The notes beneath the pieces are model-generated. The model was not told the origin of the DNA, made no database searches, and saw nothing but the letters and a program-made list of their open reading frames with translations. The position numbers and the translations under genes were made by a program. Source: Pseudomonadota bacterium (GTDB lineage: Bacteria > Myxococcota_A > UBA9042 > GCA-2863065). Taken from it: 52,530 nucleotides of DNA. The stretch spans positions 1 through 52,530 of the forward strand of contig CANMLD010000008.1 of NCBI GenBank assembly GCA_947498315.1, given 5' to 3'. Positions 8,826 to 17,231 of the stretch are shown piece after piece. How positions within the stretch are numbered: position 1 is the stretch's first letter; each line of letters begins with the position of its first letter.

Positions 8826-9962
8826 GGCGGTTGAAGCCGGCGGCGCCGGCGCTGGGCCTGACTGCTCACCGTGGCCGGGGGCAATCCCCGCTGCGATGAA
8901 CATGGCGTCTCCGTACGAATAGAACCGGTAGCGGCGCGCTATGGCGGTGACATAGGCCGACTTTGCGGCGGCCATGCCGGCGAAGGCGCCGACGAGTGCG
9001 AGCAGGCTCGAGCCGGGGATGTGAAAGTTGGTGAAGAGAGCGTCGACGGCACGGAACTCGTAGCCCGGGGTCAAGAACAGGCGCGTCGCCCCTCGGAACG
9101 AGTTGCAGCGCAAACCGTCCGTCGCAAAGGAGGCCGCCGTCTCGAGCGCACGAACCGAGGTAGTTCCTACGGCGACGACCCGCCTAGCGGCGTTGACGAG
9201 CGCGGCCGTGCTCTCTGGCACATGCATGAGCTCTTCATGCATGACGTGATCTTCGACCCGCTCGGCCTTTATGGGGCGGAAGGTGCCCGGTCCGACATGC
9301 AACGTGAGGGTGGTGACCTCTGCGCCTCGAGCGCGAATCGCCGCCAGGAGCGCCTCGGTGAAGTGCAGGCCGGCCGTCGGTGCCGCGACCGCGCCTGGAA
9401 CACGCGCGAAGACGGTCTGGTAACGCTCGGCGTCGGACGCTTCTGGGAGGCGTTCGAGGTAGGGGGGAAGCGGGATCTCGCCCGCGGCGTCAAGGATGTC
9501 GGCGATAGGGGTGTCGGCTTCGATGACGACCAGGCCGTCGCCGAGGTTGTGGACGACCCGAGCCGACCCAGGAGCGCCGTGAGGTTCTTCACCGTTGCGC
9601 GGGCGCTTATAGAACGACAGGGTCGTGCCAGCTTTAAGCGCCTTACTCGATTTGTACATCGCAGTGGCCCTGACCGAGAGCTCGCCTCCCGGAAGCCCAG
9701 CGCCATCGGACAGAACCAGAAGCTCGACACGTCCGCCACTCGACTTCTTCGCAAAGATGCGGGCGGGGCGAACTCGCGTGTCGTTGAACACCCAGACATC
9801 GCCGGGCCGAACCAGCTCGATGATGTCGTTCACTGTGCCCAGGTCGCGGCTCTTCCCGCTCGTGCGATCGAGCCCGAGGAGGCGAGATGCGCCGCGGATG
9901 GCCGCAGGGTGGCGGGCGATGAGCTCGTCAGGAAGTTCGTAGTCGAGTTCGGAGATGTCCAC
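8751..9962 (-). CDS. queA: S-adenosylmethionine:tRNA ribosyltransferase-isomerase
   Basis: QueA transfers and isomerises the ribosyl moiety of SAM onto preQ1-tRNA, giving epoxyqueuosine. Family motifs are present: DYELPDELIARHPA at the N terminus, VFNDTRVRPARIF, the central PTAGLHFTEALL, HVGPGTFRPI, VGTTSVRALE, TNFHIPGSSLLALVGAFAG and the terminal RFYSYGDAMFI. Most QueA proteins stop shortly after SYGDAMFI; this one continues for about 50 residues, the last part read from the third 91-bp repeat. The extension is Pro/Ala/Gly-rich and probably non-functional. Start ATG 9962. It heads the minus-strand queuosine/Sec cluster. Confidence 0.97.
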   Translation of the reverse strand: MDISELDYELPDELIARHPAAIRGASRLLGLDRTSGKSRDLGTVNDIIELVRPGDVWVFNDTRVRPARIFAKKSSGGRVELLVLSDGAGLPGGELSVRATAMYKSSKALKAGTTLSFYKRPRNGEEPHGAPGSARVVHNLGDGLVVIEADTPIADILDAAGEIPLPPYLERLPEASDAERYQTVFARVPGAVAAPTAGLHFTEALLAAIRARGAEVTTLTLHVGPGTFRPIKAERVEDHVMHEELMHVPESTAALVNAARRVVAVGTTSVRALETAASFATDGLRCNSFRGATRLFLTPGYEFRAVDALFTNFHIPGSSLLALVGAFAGMAAAKSAYVTAIARRYRFYSYGDAMFIAAGIAPGHGEQSGPAPAPPASTATDAGLSAVSGQRSAGQQPRDFEPP

Positions 9963-10117
9963 GCTGTCCTGTGGTCTGCCCCTTTGGGGGCGGTCGTCGT
10001 GTGGTCAGGTCGCTTCGCTGGGGTACCCGTCCAGCGCCTTCGGCAGGCTCACTCGCGGCTCAGGTGCCTCTTTGATGTCCGTTGCGAGCGTTCGCTCTCC
10101 ATCAAGCTCCGAGTGGG
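9963..10117. other. Intergenic region upstream of queA
   Basis: These 155 bases separate the start of queA from the end of the RelA/SpoT-like gene. They probably contain the queA promoter, but I cannot pick out a convincing -35/-10 pair. Confidence 0.35.
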
Positions 10118-11431
10118 TCACCCGTTGCCCCACGTCCGCTCTAGCCCTTCATAGAGTCGTTCGCGAACGCGCTCCTTCTGGCGTGCCTTGTAGGCGTCAT
10201 GGCTCGCGGCCGTGTTGCGCTCGTTGTTCTGCCACGTCGTTAGGTCGTAGATTTGGAACTCGGCGTTGACGAACACCATGCGACCGAGTCCCCCGAGGTG
10301 CGAGTGCTCGGGGCGAGCGACGACATCGTCCACTCGAACCGGCACGTCAACCACGAAGTTGATCATGCGGAACTCGTCGGCCGAACATTCGTTGATGTCT
10401 CGCGTGAGCGGGTCTTCGCGTTCGAGATCCAAACGAAACTGGAGTCCGCCGAGCCACGGGCGTAACCGCGGGATGGTTCGGGCGAAGCTCGAAAAGTCGA
10501 TGAGGTTGTTGCTGCTCTCCTCGGGGATCACGTGATTGTAGGGGACGAGCAGGCGCGTCATCGCTGCGAGCACGGACGGGAGGTCGCTGCGTTGCTCGAC
10601 GAGAACACGGAAGCGAAGGCGATCGAGGATTTGAGCAGCCGTGGCGCGTCGCTTGGAGAGCAGCTTGGTGATGGTGCTGTCGCGCGCCTTTCGACTCATG
10701 TCGAAGCGGAGGATCGGGAGCCCTTCCAGTTGGAGACGACGCATGGAGTCGCCTACGCGTGCTTCGACACGGGCGAACACCTCGACTTCGGGTAGCGCCA
10801 ATGCCAGACGAAGCTCCCTGGCCTCTAGGTGATTCATCGTATGGACCAGCTTCAGCAGAATGCAGGCCGTGCGCTGTTCGGCGATGTCGCCCGGATCGGT
10901 CGCACGGCGTGAAGCCACGAGGAAGGGCCACTCCAGCGTGTCGGGCTCCGAAAGAGAGAGCGGCACGTCGAGGTCGAGCTCGCTTCGGAGATAACTGGCA
11001 GCCTCCTTGAGGAGCGCCCGTACCCGCTGCTGATCGGCCACATCAGCGACGTCGTGACCGTTCACCTCGAGGAACTCTCGTACGTCCTCGGCGCTCTCGA
11101 AACCGAGACGGTACCAGTCGATGACGGAGCCGCCTCGCAGGATGAGCCGAACTCGCTCCAAGAAATCGAGGGTCCAGCCGGCCAACCGGGGCTCTCGAAG
11201 ATACCCGTCGACGGGCCCAGTTTCGAAAACGACGTGCTCGCCTAACACGGGCGCGCCGTCGAGAGATGCCGCTTCGCCTTGCATCGGGACGTTCGTTGAC
11301 GCCGACGCAGGCTCTCTCGAAGCCGTGAATTCGACGGGCATCGAGCCATCTCTGGGGGGCTGGGCTGGTTGTGCAGACTCGGTCAAGGTGATATCCATGA
11401 AAGGGTTCGTCCGCGAGTCTACCTGGGTCAC
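10118..11431 (-). CDS. RelA/SpoT-like nucleotidyltransferase-fold protein (TIGR04552-like)
   Basis: The 437-residue soluble protein resembles, from memory, the uncharacterised TIGR04552 family of myxobacteria. The C-terminal half carries a sequence of motifs in the order expected for a RelA/SpoT synthetase: SRKARDSTITKLLSKR (246-261, like the RxKxxxSIxxK segment), ILDRLRFRVLVE (268-279, the D-x2-R metal-binding strand, D270/R273), AEFQIYD (390-396, the position of the catalytic Glu in ExQIRT), then NE (403-404) and HDAYK (411-415), like the AxHxxYK end of the domain. No HD hydrolase or TGS/ACT domains are present; residues 1-70 look disordered. Start GTG 11431; ATG 11398 is an alternative. 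The fold is inferred; (p)ppGpp or another product is not shown. Confidence 0.6.
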   Translation of the reverse strand: MTQVDSRTNPFMDITLTESAQPAQPPRDGSMPVEFTASREPASASTNVPMQGEAASLDGAPVLGEHVVFETGPVDGYLREPRLAGWTLDFLERVRLILRGGSVIDWYRLGFESAEDVREFLEVNGHDVADVADQQRVRALLKEAASYLRSELDLDVPLSLSEPDTLEWPFLVASRRATDPGDIAEQRTACILLKLVHTMNHLEARELRLALALPEVEVFARVEARVGDSMRRLQLEGLPILRFDMSRKARDSTITKLLSKRRATAAQILDRLRFRVLVEQRSDLPSVLAAMTRLLVPYNHVIPEESSNNLIDFSSFARTIPRLRPWLGGLQFRLDLEREDPLTRDINECSADEFRMINFVVDVPVRVDDVVARPEHSHLGGLGRMVFVNAEFQIYDLTTWQNNERNTAASHDAYKARQKERVRERLYEGLERTWGNG

Positions 11432-11590
11432 GGACGCGCCGCAAAGCTCGGGCCAGAGCCGAACGCCCTCGCCCTCGAAGAACCAAACTCAGTCGCCGGT
11501 GCGTTGTGACCGGCGGGCCATCGAACCGAGCATAATGCGGGTGCCCGCACGAGCCGGGGACCCTCAGTCGTCACGGAGGAACTTCAGCGC
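11432..11590. promoter_or_regulatory. Divergent promoter region
   Basis: These 159 bases separate two divergent genes, so both promoters should lie here. The only element I can place is GGAGG at about 11576-11580, the ribosome-binding site of the plus-strand gltJ-like gene. No -35/-10 pair stands out. Confidence 0.45.
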
Positions 11591-13504
11591 ATGAAGCTGC
11601 ATTGCGAACAGTGCGGAACCCACTTTAACGTCAGCGACGACCGCGTACGCGGCGAGGGCCGCGTCTTCAAGTTCAGGTGCCGGAACTGCGACGCGATCAT
11701 CACCTTCCACGGGGCTGGCGGCGGCGCACCTCAAGCGGAGGCATCGTCGGAAGCGACCTGGTACTACGTTCTCGAGGGACAGCAGAATGGGCCGGTTCCG
11801 CTCTCGGCTGTGCGCGACGCCGTGGCGGCGGGCATGGTGACTGCAGACACCTATGTCTGGCGGGCCGGGATGGAGAACTGGTTGCCGCTCAAAGACGTCG
11901 AGGAGCTCGCTTCTCTTCGTCCCGACGAGCTGTCCGATGACGCGGTACGACGTCTCGATACGGCTGAAGCGGTGGCCGCCGTCTCGGGCAGCCACCTGCT
12001 CGCCAAAGACTCGGGAGCAGGGCAACGCGCCAGTGTGGCGAGCGCTTTCGCTGGTGAGTCGACGGCAGCAGCTGAACCGGCGGCACGGGAAACGGCGCCT
12101 CCCGCCCCGTCGGCAATCGACGGCACTCTCGACCGCTTGTTCGTCGGCGACCTTCAGAAGGAAGGAGCCAGAAGCGCACAAGCGGCGAAGCCCGCCGCGC
12201 AACCGTCCGGCGGTGACATGTTCGGACCGGCCCCGGTGGAGGACGACGACGACTCGGGCGACGTCTTCAGCTCCACGAGCAAGCGTGGCTCGAAGAGTGG
12301 CAGCTATCAACGGCACGATAACTCGGTGCTCTTTTCTCTCCATGATCTCGATGAGAAGAAGGGTGGCGGAAGCGCGTCGGCCAAGAAGCGTTCGCCCTCG
12401 GCACTGGTCGCGCCGCTTGCGAGCTCGGCCTCGTCGCCCCTCGGCGGTGACTCTGGGCTAATCGACATCCGATCGTTCTCGAAGAAGAAGAAGGACGACA
12501 AGAGCGGCGACCTCTTCGGCGACCTGTCCATCCCGGCGGGTGCGCCTCGCCCGGATCCGATCCCCCTCGCTACTGGTCGGGCTTCAGTGCCGATCCTGGC
12601 CAGAAAGAAGAAGGGCAGCGGCGGGATGATTGCCGGCATCATCTTGGGGGCCGTTGCTATCGCGGGTGGAACAGCCTTCGCCGTCATCCAGTTCACCAAG
12701 GACAGGACGCCCGCGCCAGTCGCACAGGTCGTCGTAGCGGCCGCGCCTGCGGCGCCTGCCGCGCCTGCGGCCGCACCTGCGGTGCCTGTCGCGCCAGCGG
12801 CGGCTCCAGCGGCACCCGTCGCGGCAGCACCGGTTGCCGCGCCAGCAGCGCCAGCGGCACCGATCGCCCCGGTCGCTGTGGTTCCAGAAACGCCTGTGGC
12901 GCCAGCGGCGGTCGGGACAGCCCCGCCGGCAGCCGAAGGCGCTGCCCCGACCGCTCCTGCAGTCGCGCCGACAGAAGTCGCCGCGGCTCCAGTTGCTCCA
13001 GTCGAGCGGAAGGAGCTGACACCCGAGCAGAAGAAGAAGGCGGAAGAAGCCCGGAAGAAGCGCGAGGAGGAGAAGAAGGTTGCCGATACGGCGAAGGCTG
13101 CCGCGAAGGCTGCCGCTGCCGAGAAGGTGGTGGAAGCTCCGAAAGCGCCACCAGCCATCGATCCGAACAAGCTGCTCGGCGAGACGGTCGCCGTGGCTCC
13201 GAAGCCAGAGGTGTCTATAGACTCGGGCGACGGCGGTGACCTGCCTGACTCGCTCACGACCCCCCAGGTGAACAAGGTCGTGAAGGGTGCAGGCGGGCGC
13301 ATCCGCAGCTGCGTCACGGGCGCGGGGGAGAGCAACGTCACAGTGACCGTGGCTTTCACCGTCACGCCCGCCGGCGGCGTGACTGGCGTCAGCGTGAGCG
13401 GCACGGGCGCTACGTCGTGTGTCTCGGGCGCCATCTCGTCGCTGAACTTTCCAAAGAGCAAGAACGGGCGCTCTGCCCGAATGCCTTTCACCATCAAAGA
13501 GTAG
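11591..13504 (+). CDS. GltJ/AgmX-like gliding motility protein (zinc ribbon, GYF, TM, AgmX/PglI C-terminal domain)
   Basis: Domain order in 637 residues: MJ0042-type zinc ribbon with C5, C8, C30, C33 (CEQC ... CRNC); a GYF_2 domain starting at WYY (57-59) through about residue 105; a long disordered acidic/Ser region; one membrane helix (about 345-367, MIAGIILGAVAIAGG); an Ala/Pro-rich periplasmic stalk (about 377-475); a KKAEEARKKREEEKK segment; and a TonB-like AgmX/PglI C-terminal domain (about 556-637) with two Cys. This order is that of M. xanthus GltJ/AgmX, in which the cytoplasmic zinc ribbon and GYF domains contact the motility GTPase machinery. Here it stands alone without other glt genes, so it may be one of several paralogues. 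GGAGG lies about 10 bases before the ATG. Confidence 0.8.
   Translation: MKLHCEQCGTHFNVSDDRVRGEGRVFKFRCRNCDAIITFHGAGGGAPQAEASSEATWYYVLEGQQNGPVPLSAVRDAVAAGMVTADTYVWRAGMENWLPLKDVEELASLRPDELSDDAVRRLDTAEAVAAVSGSHLLAKDSGAGQRASVASAFAGESTAAAEPAARETAPPAPSAIDGTLDRLFVGDLQKEGARSAQAAKPAAQPSGGDMFGPAPVEDDDDSGDVFSSTSKRGSKSGSYQRHDNSVLFSLHDLDEKKGGGSASAKKRSPSALVAPLASSASSPLGGDSGLIDIRSFSKKKKDDKSGDLFGDLSIPAGAPRPDPIPLATGRASVPILARKKKGSGGMIAGIILGAVAIAGGTAFAVIQFTKDRTPAPVAQVVVAAAPAAPAAPAAAPAVPVAPAAAPAAPVAAAPVAAPAAPAAPIAPVAVVPETPVAPAAVGTAPPAAEGAAPTAPAVAPTEVAAAPVAPVERKELTPEQKKKAEEARKKREEEKKVADTAKAAAKAAAAEKVVEAPKAPPAIDPNKLLGETVAVAPKPEVSIDSGDGGDLPDSLTTPQVNKVVKGAGGRIRSCVTGAGESNVTVTVAFTVTPAGGVTGVSVSGTGATSCVSGAISSLNFPKSKNGRSARMPFTIKE
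12721..12999 (+). repeat. Ala-Pro low-complexity coding repeat
   Basis: GCGCCTGCG/GCGCCAGCG-type hexamers and nonamers encode the AAPAAPAAPA stalk of the GltJ-like protein. The tract is irregular rather than a clean tandem array. It would form an extended periplasm-spanning segment. Confidence 0.7.
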
Positions 13505-13681
13505 CGGCGACGTCGCGGCCTTGACGAGCTTGACGCATGCCCCATCGAAGATGCCAGTGGGCGGCCTACGGTACAGCCGCGGCGGCCCACAGCCGTCGGC
13601 TTTCACTCCCTTCGCGCCCGACCCCTGAATCCAAATCCGCCCCCCGCGACCATTGCGCGGCGTCCCGAGAGAGGCCACTGC

Positions 13682-15331
13682 ATGACGTCACCAACCGATC
13701 CGAAAGCGCCGACGCTGGACCAAGGCGCCCCCGACGCTCCTCAGAAGAACCGTCTTCGGGTGCTCGTAGACGACCTCGAGCGTCGACTAGCAGACGTGGC
13801 GCTGATGGGCGGCGTCGACAAGATCGAGAGGCAACACGAGCGCGGCAAGATGACGGCTCGCGAACGCATCGAACACCTGTTCGATGCAGGCTCGTTCATG
13901 GAGTTTGGCGCCCACGCGACATTCCACGTCGGCAACGAAGAGGTGAAGGGCGTTCGGGCGCCGGCCGATGGCGTCATCACGGGGACAGGTCGCATCGACG
14001 GACGGCTGGTCGCGTGCGCGGCGTACGACTTCACTGTGCTGGGCGGCTCCATCGGTACGACCGGCGAGGTCAAGGTCACGCGAGTGCGCGAGATTGCGCT
14101 CAAGCAGCGGATCCCGATTGTTTGGCTCATCGACTCCGGTGGTGCTCGGCTTCACCCTTCCGGCGGGCTGAATCAGGCCTCGACCATCGCGTTGTTCTCT
14201 GACTCCGGCTATTTGTTTCGCGAACAGGTCCACATGTCGGGCGTCGTGCCTCAAGTGGCCGCGATGGTTGGTCCGGGTGCTGCGGGGACCGCCTACATCC
14301 CTGGGCTCGCTGACTACGTCCCGATGGTACGCAAGACGTCGTCGATGGCCCTTGGTGGTCCGGCGCTCGTGAAGGCGGCGGTCGGAGAGGAGATCAGCGA
14401 GGAAGAACTCGGAGGTAGTCGGGTCCACAACGAAGAGTCCGGGGTCGCTGACAAGGAGGTGAAGTCGGACGCCGAGTGCCTTGCCAGCATTCGCACCTTC
14501 CTCTCCTTCCTGCCGCAAAACTGCACCGAGAAGCCGCCCCGTCGTCCCTACTCGGCCCCGTCCTCGGAGCGGCTCCCGGACGCGATCCTCGACATTCTGC
14601 CCGACAGCCCGAAGGGCAGCTACGACATGAAGAAGCTCGTGGAGATGCTCGTCGATGACGGCGACCTCTTCGAGATGAAGCCGAAGTGGGCGAAGAACTT
14701 GCTGACGTGTTTCGCGCGCATCGGCGGCTTCCCGGTTGGCGTCGTAGCGAACAACCCGAAGTACCTCGGTGGCGTCCTCGACGTCGACGCGGCGGACAAA
14801 GCGGCTCGCTTCATCACGCTATGTGACGCGTACAGCGTGCCCCTCGTGTTCCTCCAAGACGTCCCAGGCTTCATCATCGGGTCGAAGATGGAGCGCCAGG
14901 GCATCATCCGACACGGCGCCAAGATGCTCTTTGCGGTCGCCGACGCCACAGTCCCGAAGCTCACGGTCGTGGTCCGAAAGGGCTACGGCGCGGGCTACTA
15001 CGTGATGGCGGGACGCGCCTACGAACCGGACGTCTTCGTCGCTTGGCCGACGGCCGAGATCAGCATCATGGGGCCGGAAGGGATGGTGAGCATCGCCATG
15101 TCAAAGATGCTCGCCGCCGCGCCGAGCGCCGAGGTGCGCAAGGCTATGTTAAAACAAGCCGCTGACGCGCTGCGGCCACACGTTGACATCTACAAGGTTG
15201 CCTCCCACGGCTTCGTGGACGAGATCATCGATCCGCGCGACACCCGTGCGGTCCTTCTTCGCGGGCTCGAACTGACGGTGAACAAGACCGTCGAGCGTCC
15301 CTGGCGCCGTCGGGGCGTCGTCCCTGTCTAG
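13682..15331 (+). CDS. Acyl-CoA carboxylase carboxyltransferase (beta) subunit
   Basis: This is a biotin-dependent carboxyltransferase that transfers carboxyl from biotin to an acyl-CoA (propionyl-, methylcrotonyl- or similar). The 549-residue protein has both crotonase-fold halves: the N half with DFTVLGGSIGTTGEVK, WLIDSGGARLHPSGG and GPGAAGTAYIPGLADY, and the C half with FLQDVPGFIIGSKMERQGIIRHGAKM, RKGYGAGYYVMAGRAY and PTAEISIMGPEGMVSI. It matches the PccB/MccB class in length. No biotin carboxylase or BCCP gene lies nearby, so the partner subunits are elsewhere and the acyl substrate cannot be assigned. Start ATG 13682. Confidence 0.92.
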   Translation: MTSPTDPKAPTLDQGAPDAPQKNRLRVLVDDLERRLADVALMGGVDKIERQHERGKMTARERIEHLFDAGSFMEFGAHATFHVGNEEVKGVRAPADGVITGTGRIDGRLVACAAYDFTVLGGSIGTTGEVKVTRVREIALKQRIPIVWLIDSGGARLHPSGGLNQASTIALFSDSGYLFREQVHMSGVVPQVAAMVGPGAAGTAYIPGLADYVPMVRKTSSMALGGPALVKAAVGEEISEEELGGSRVHNEESGVADKEVKSDAECLASIRTFLSFLPQNCTEKPPRRPYSAPSSERLPDAILDILPDSPKGSYDMKKLVEMLVDDGDLFEMKPKWAKNLLTCFARIGGFPVGVVANNPKYLGGVLDVDAADKAARFITLCDAYSVPLVFLQDVPGFIIGSKMERQGIIRHGAKMLFAVADATVPKLTVVVRKGYGAGYYVMAGRAYEPDVFVAWPTAEISIMGPEGMVSIAMSKMLAAAPSAEVRKAMLKQAADALRPHVDIYKVASHGFVDEIIDPRDTRAVLLRGLELTVNKTVERPWRRRGVVPV

Positions 15332-15338
15332 CCAAACG

Positions 15339-15362
15339 GTCGCGGCCCACGGGCTGCGCGAC
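15339..15362 (+). terminator. Weak hairpin after the carboxyltransferase gene
   Basis: GTCGCGGCCC at 15339-15348 can pair with GGGCTGCGCGAC at 15351-15362 with a two-base bulge. It follows the carboxyltransferase stop by 7 bases and precedes hflX. There is no U-tract, so termination is uncertain. Confidence 0.3.
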
Positions 15363-15371
15363 ATGCCCACC

Positions 15372-15375
15372 GGAG
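15372..15375 (+). promoter_or_regulatory. Ribosome-binding site placing hflX start at ATT
   Basis: GGAG lies 6 bases upstream of ATT 15382. There is no in-frame ATG, GTG or TTG between the preceding stop region and GTG 15511, yet the conserved HflX N terminus (EIHGNTSGL) is encoded directly after this ATT. The site therefore supports a non-AUG start. Confidence 0.5.
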
Positions 15376-15381
15376 CTCCCC

Positions 15382-17202
15382 ATTTCCGAGATACACGGCA
15401 ACACGAGTGGCCTATGGGCCAGTGCGACTCGCGCGCTTGAACGGCTCTATCGCCGACACGTCCCTCGCGGCGCTCTCACTAGCCTCGAGCTGAACGACCA
15501 GCTAGCGGCGGTGAGTCGGGAGACCGGCCGTCAGGTGGGCGTCCTGGTCTCTCGCCGCGGGGAGGTCGAAGCGGTAGTCGTTGGCGATGCCCAGCGCCTG
15601 CAACTCCCCGACGTCGGTCGCGAACGTGGAGCCAAGAGCCGTCTACGCGGCGTGCGCCTGATTCACACGCACCTGCAAGGCGAAGCGCTCACGCGCGACG
15701 ATCTGACTGACCTCGCTCTGTTACGCCTCGACGCGGTCGCCGCGCTCGAAGTGACCGAGGATGGCCGTCCGGGCCTCCTGTACGTGGCGCAGATCGACCC
15801 CAAGGCCACGCCGGGGAGCCGGGAGCCATGGACGGTTGCGCCTCCGCGGCTCGCGTCGGACATCGCCTCGGAGCGTGGCTTCGATGTGGCACTGGCCGAG
15901 CTCGAAGCGGCGCTCTCCGCGGCGATCGTCGGCTCATCTGGAACGAGCAAGACGCGAGCGGTGCTCGTTCAGGTCATTGTGCCGGGTGGGCCTGATTCAG
16001 AGCTGGCTCTATACGAGCTTCGCGAACTGGCCCGAACCGCCGGTCTGGAGATTGTCGATGAGATCCGGCAGCGGCGTCCTGCTCTGGACCCCAAGACTGC
16101 GATCGGGCGTGGCAAGCTGGACGAGCTCACGGTGGCGGCGATGCAGCGCGGAGCCGACCTAGCGGTCTTTGGACTCGATCTGAGTCCAGCTCAGGTGCGC
16201 AGCATCGCGGACGCCAGCGAGCTTCGGACCATCGACCGTACCCAGCTGATCCTCGACATCTTCGCGGGACGGGCGCGCAGCCGCGAAGGGCGCCTTCAGG
16301 TCGAGCTCGCTCAGCTAAAGTATCGGCTCCCTCGCCTCTCACAGGACAGCGCGAAGGCGTTCAGCCGGCTCATGGGCGGCATCGGCGGGCGCGGTCCGGG
16401 CGAGCAGAAGCTCGAGATCGATCGGCGGCGAGTGAAAGACCGCATCGTGCTGCTTACGAAGGAGCTCGAACGCGTCGCGAGAGATCGAAGTCTGAGAAGA
16501 CGCCGTCGCGGCAAAGCGGAGGTCCCGGTCGTCAGCATCGTCGGGTACACCAACGCCGGAAAATCGACGCTGCTCAACGCCCTCACATCGGCCGAGGTCT
16601 ACGCCGAGGATCAGCTCTTCGCGACGCTCGATCCGACCAGCCGCCGACTGGCGCTGCCGAAGACCATCGAGGCACAGGGCGACTCAAACGTGGTCGGTTA
16701 CGGAGATGCCATAATCACCGATACCGTTGGATTCATTCGAGAACTGCCCTCTGATCTCGTGCGCGCCTTCAGAGCGACGTTCGAAGAGTTGCATGACGCG
16801 GACCTGCTGCTCCACGTCATCGACGCTTCGAGCGCGAGCGCCGACGATCAGATCGCGTCGGTGGAGTCACTGCTCCGCGACCTCGAGCTCGACGACAAGC
16901 CGGTCTTGCGAGTCTTGAACAAGCTCGACTGCGTCACGGAGCCCGAGGAAGAGCGGGAGCTCGATGCGCCGCCGGTGGGTGACATCGAAGAGGCCCTGCG
17001 GCTGCGCTCACGCGTCGAAGCGCGATTCGGAGGGATCGCGGTCTCGGCTCTGGTCCCGACCACATTCCCACGCCTGCTGACGGTCATTGCTAGCCGCCTT
17101 GGTCCGAGGCTGGCCGTGCGCGATCCCAGGGAGCCGGGCTCGTTGGCACGAAAGCGACTCGAGCCCGTAGAGCCAGAGTCTGACGAGTGGGAGAGCCCTT
17201 AG
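15382..17202 (+). CDS. hflX: GTPase HflX, apparent ATT start
   Basis: HflX is a ribosome-binding GTPase that splits stalled or stressed ribosomes. The frame reads (I/M)SEIHGNTSGLWASATRAL.., which carries the HGNTxGL N terminus I recall for HflX of this phylum, so I place the start at ATT 15382 with GGAG 6 bases upstream (606 residues). A conventional caller would start at GTG 15511 and lose 43 conserved residues. The N-terminal domain with GRGKLDEL, a coiled linker (GPGEQKLEIDRRRVKDRI), then the GTPase with GYTNAGKST (G1), DTVGFIRELP (G3) and NKLD (G4) are all present. It ends 30 bases from the convergent Cys-module gene. Confidence 0.9.
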   Translation: MSEIHGNTSGLWASATRALERLYRRHVPRGALTSLELNDQLAAVSRETGRQVGVLVSRRGEVEAVVVGDAQRLQLPDVGRERGAKSRLRGVRLIHTHLQGEALTRDDLTDLALLRLDAVAALEVTEDGRPGLLYVAQIDPKATPGSREPWTVAPPRLASDIASERGFDVALAELEAALSAAIVGSSGTSKTRAVLVQVIVPGGPDSELALYELRELARTAGLEIVDEIRQRRPALDPKTAIGRGKLDELTVAAMQRGADLAVFGLDLSPAQVRSIADASELRTIDRTQLILDIFAGRARSREGRLQVELAQLKYRLPRLSQDSAKAFSRLMGGIGGRGPGEQKLEIDRRRVKDRIVLLTKELERVARDRSLRRRRRGKAEVPVVSIVGYTNAGKSTLLNALTSAEVYAEDQLFATLDPTSRRLALPKTIEAQGDSNVVGYGDAIITDTVGFIRELPSDLVRAFRATFEELHDADLLLHVIDASSASADDQIASVESLLRDLELDDKPVLRVLNKLDCVTEPEEERELDAPPVGDIEEALRLRSRVEARFGGIAVSALVPTTFPRLLTVIASRLGPRLAVRDPREPGSLARKRLEPVEPESDEWESP

Positions 17203-17231
17203 AGCGACCGAGCACTTAGAACGACCCAGGA

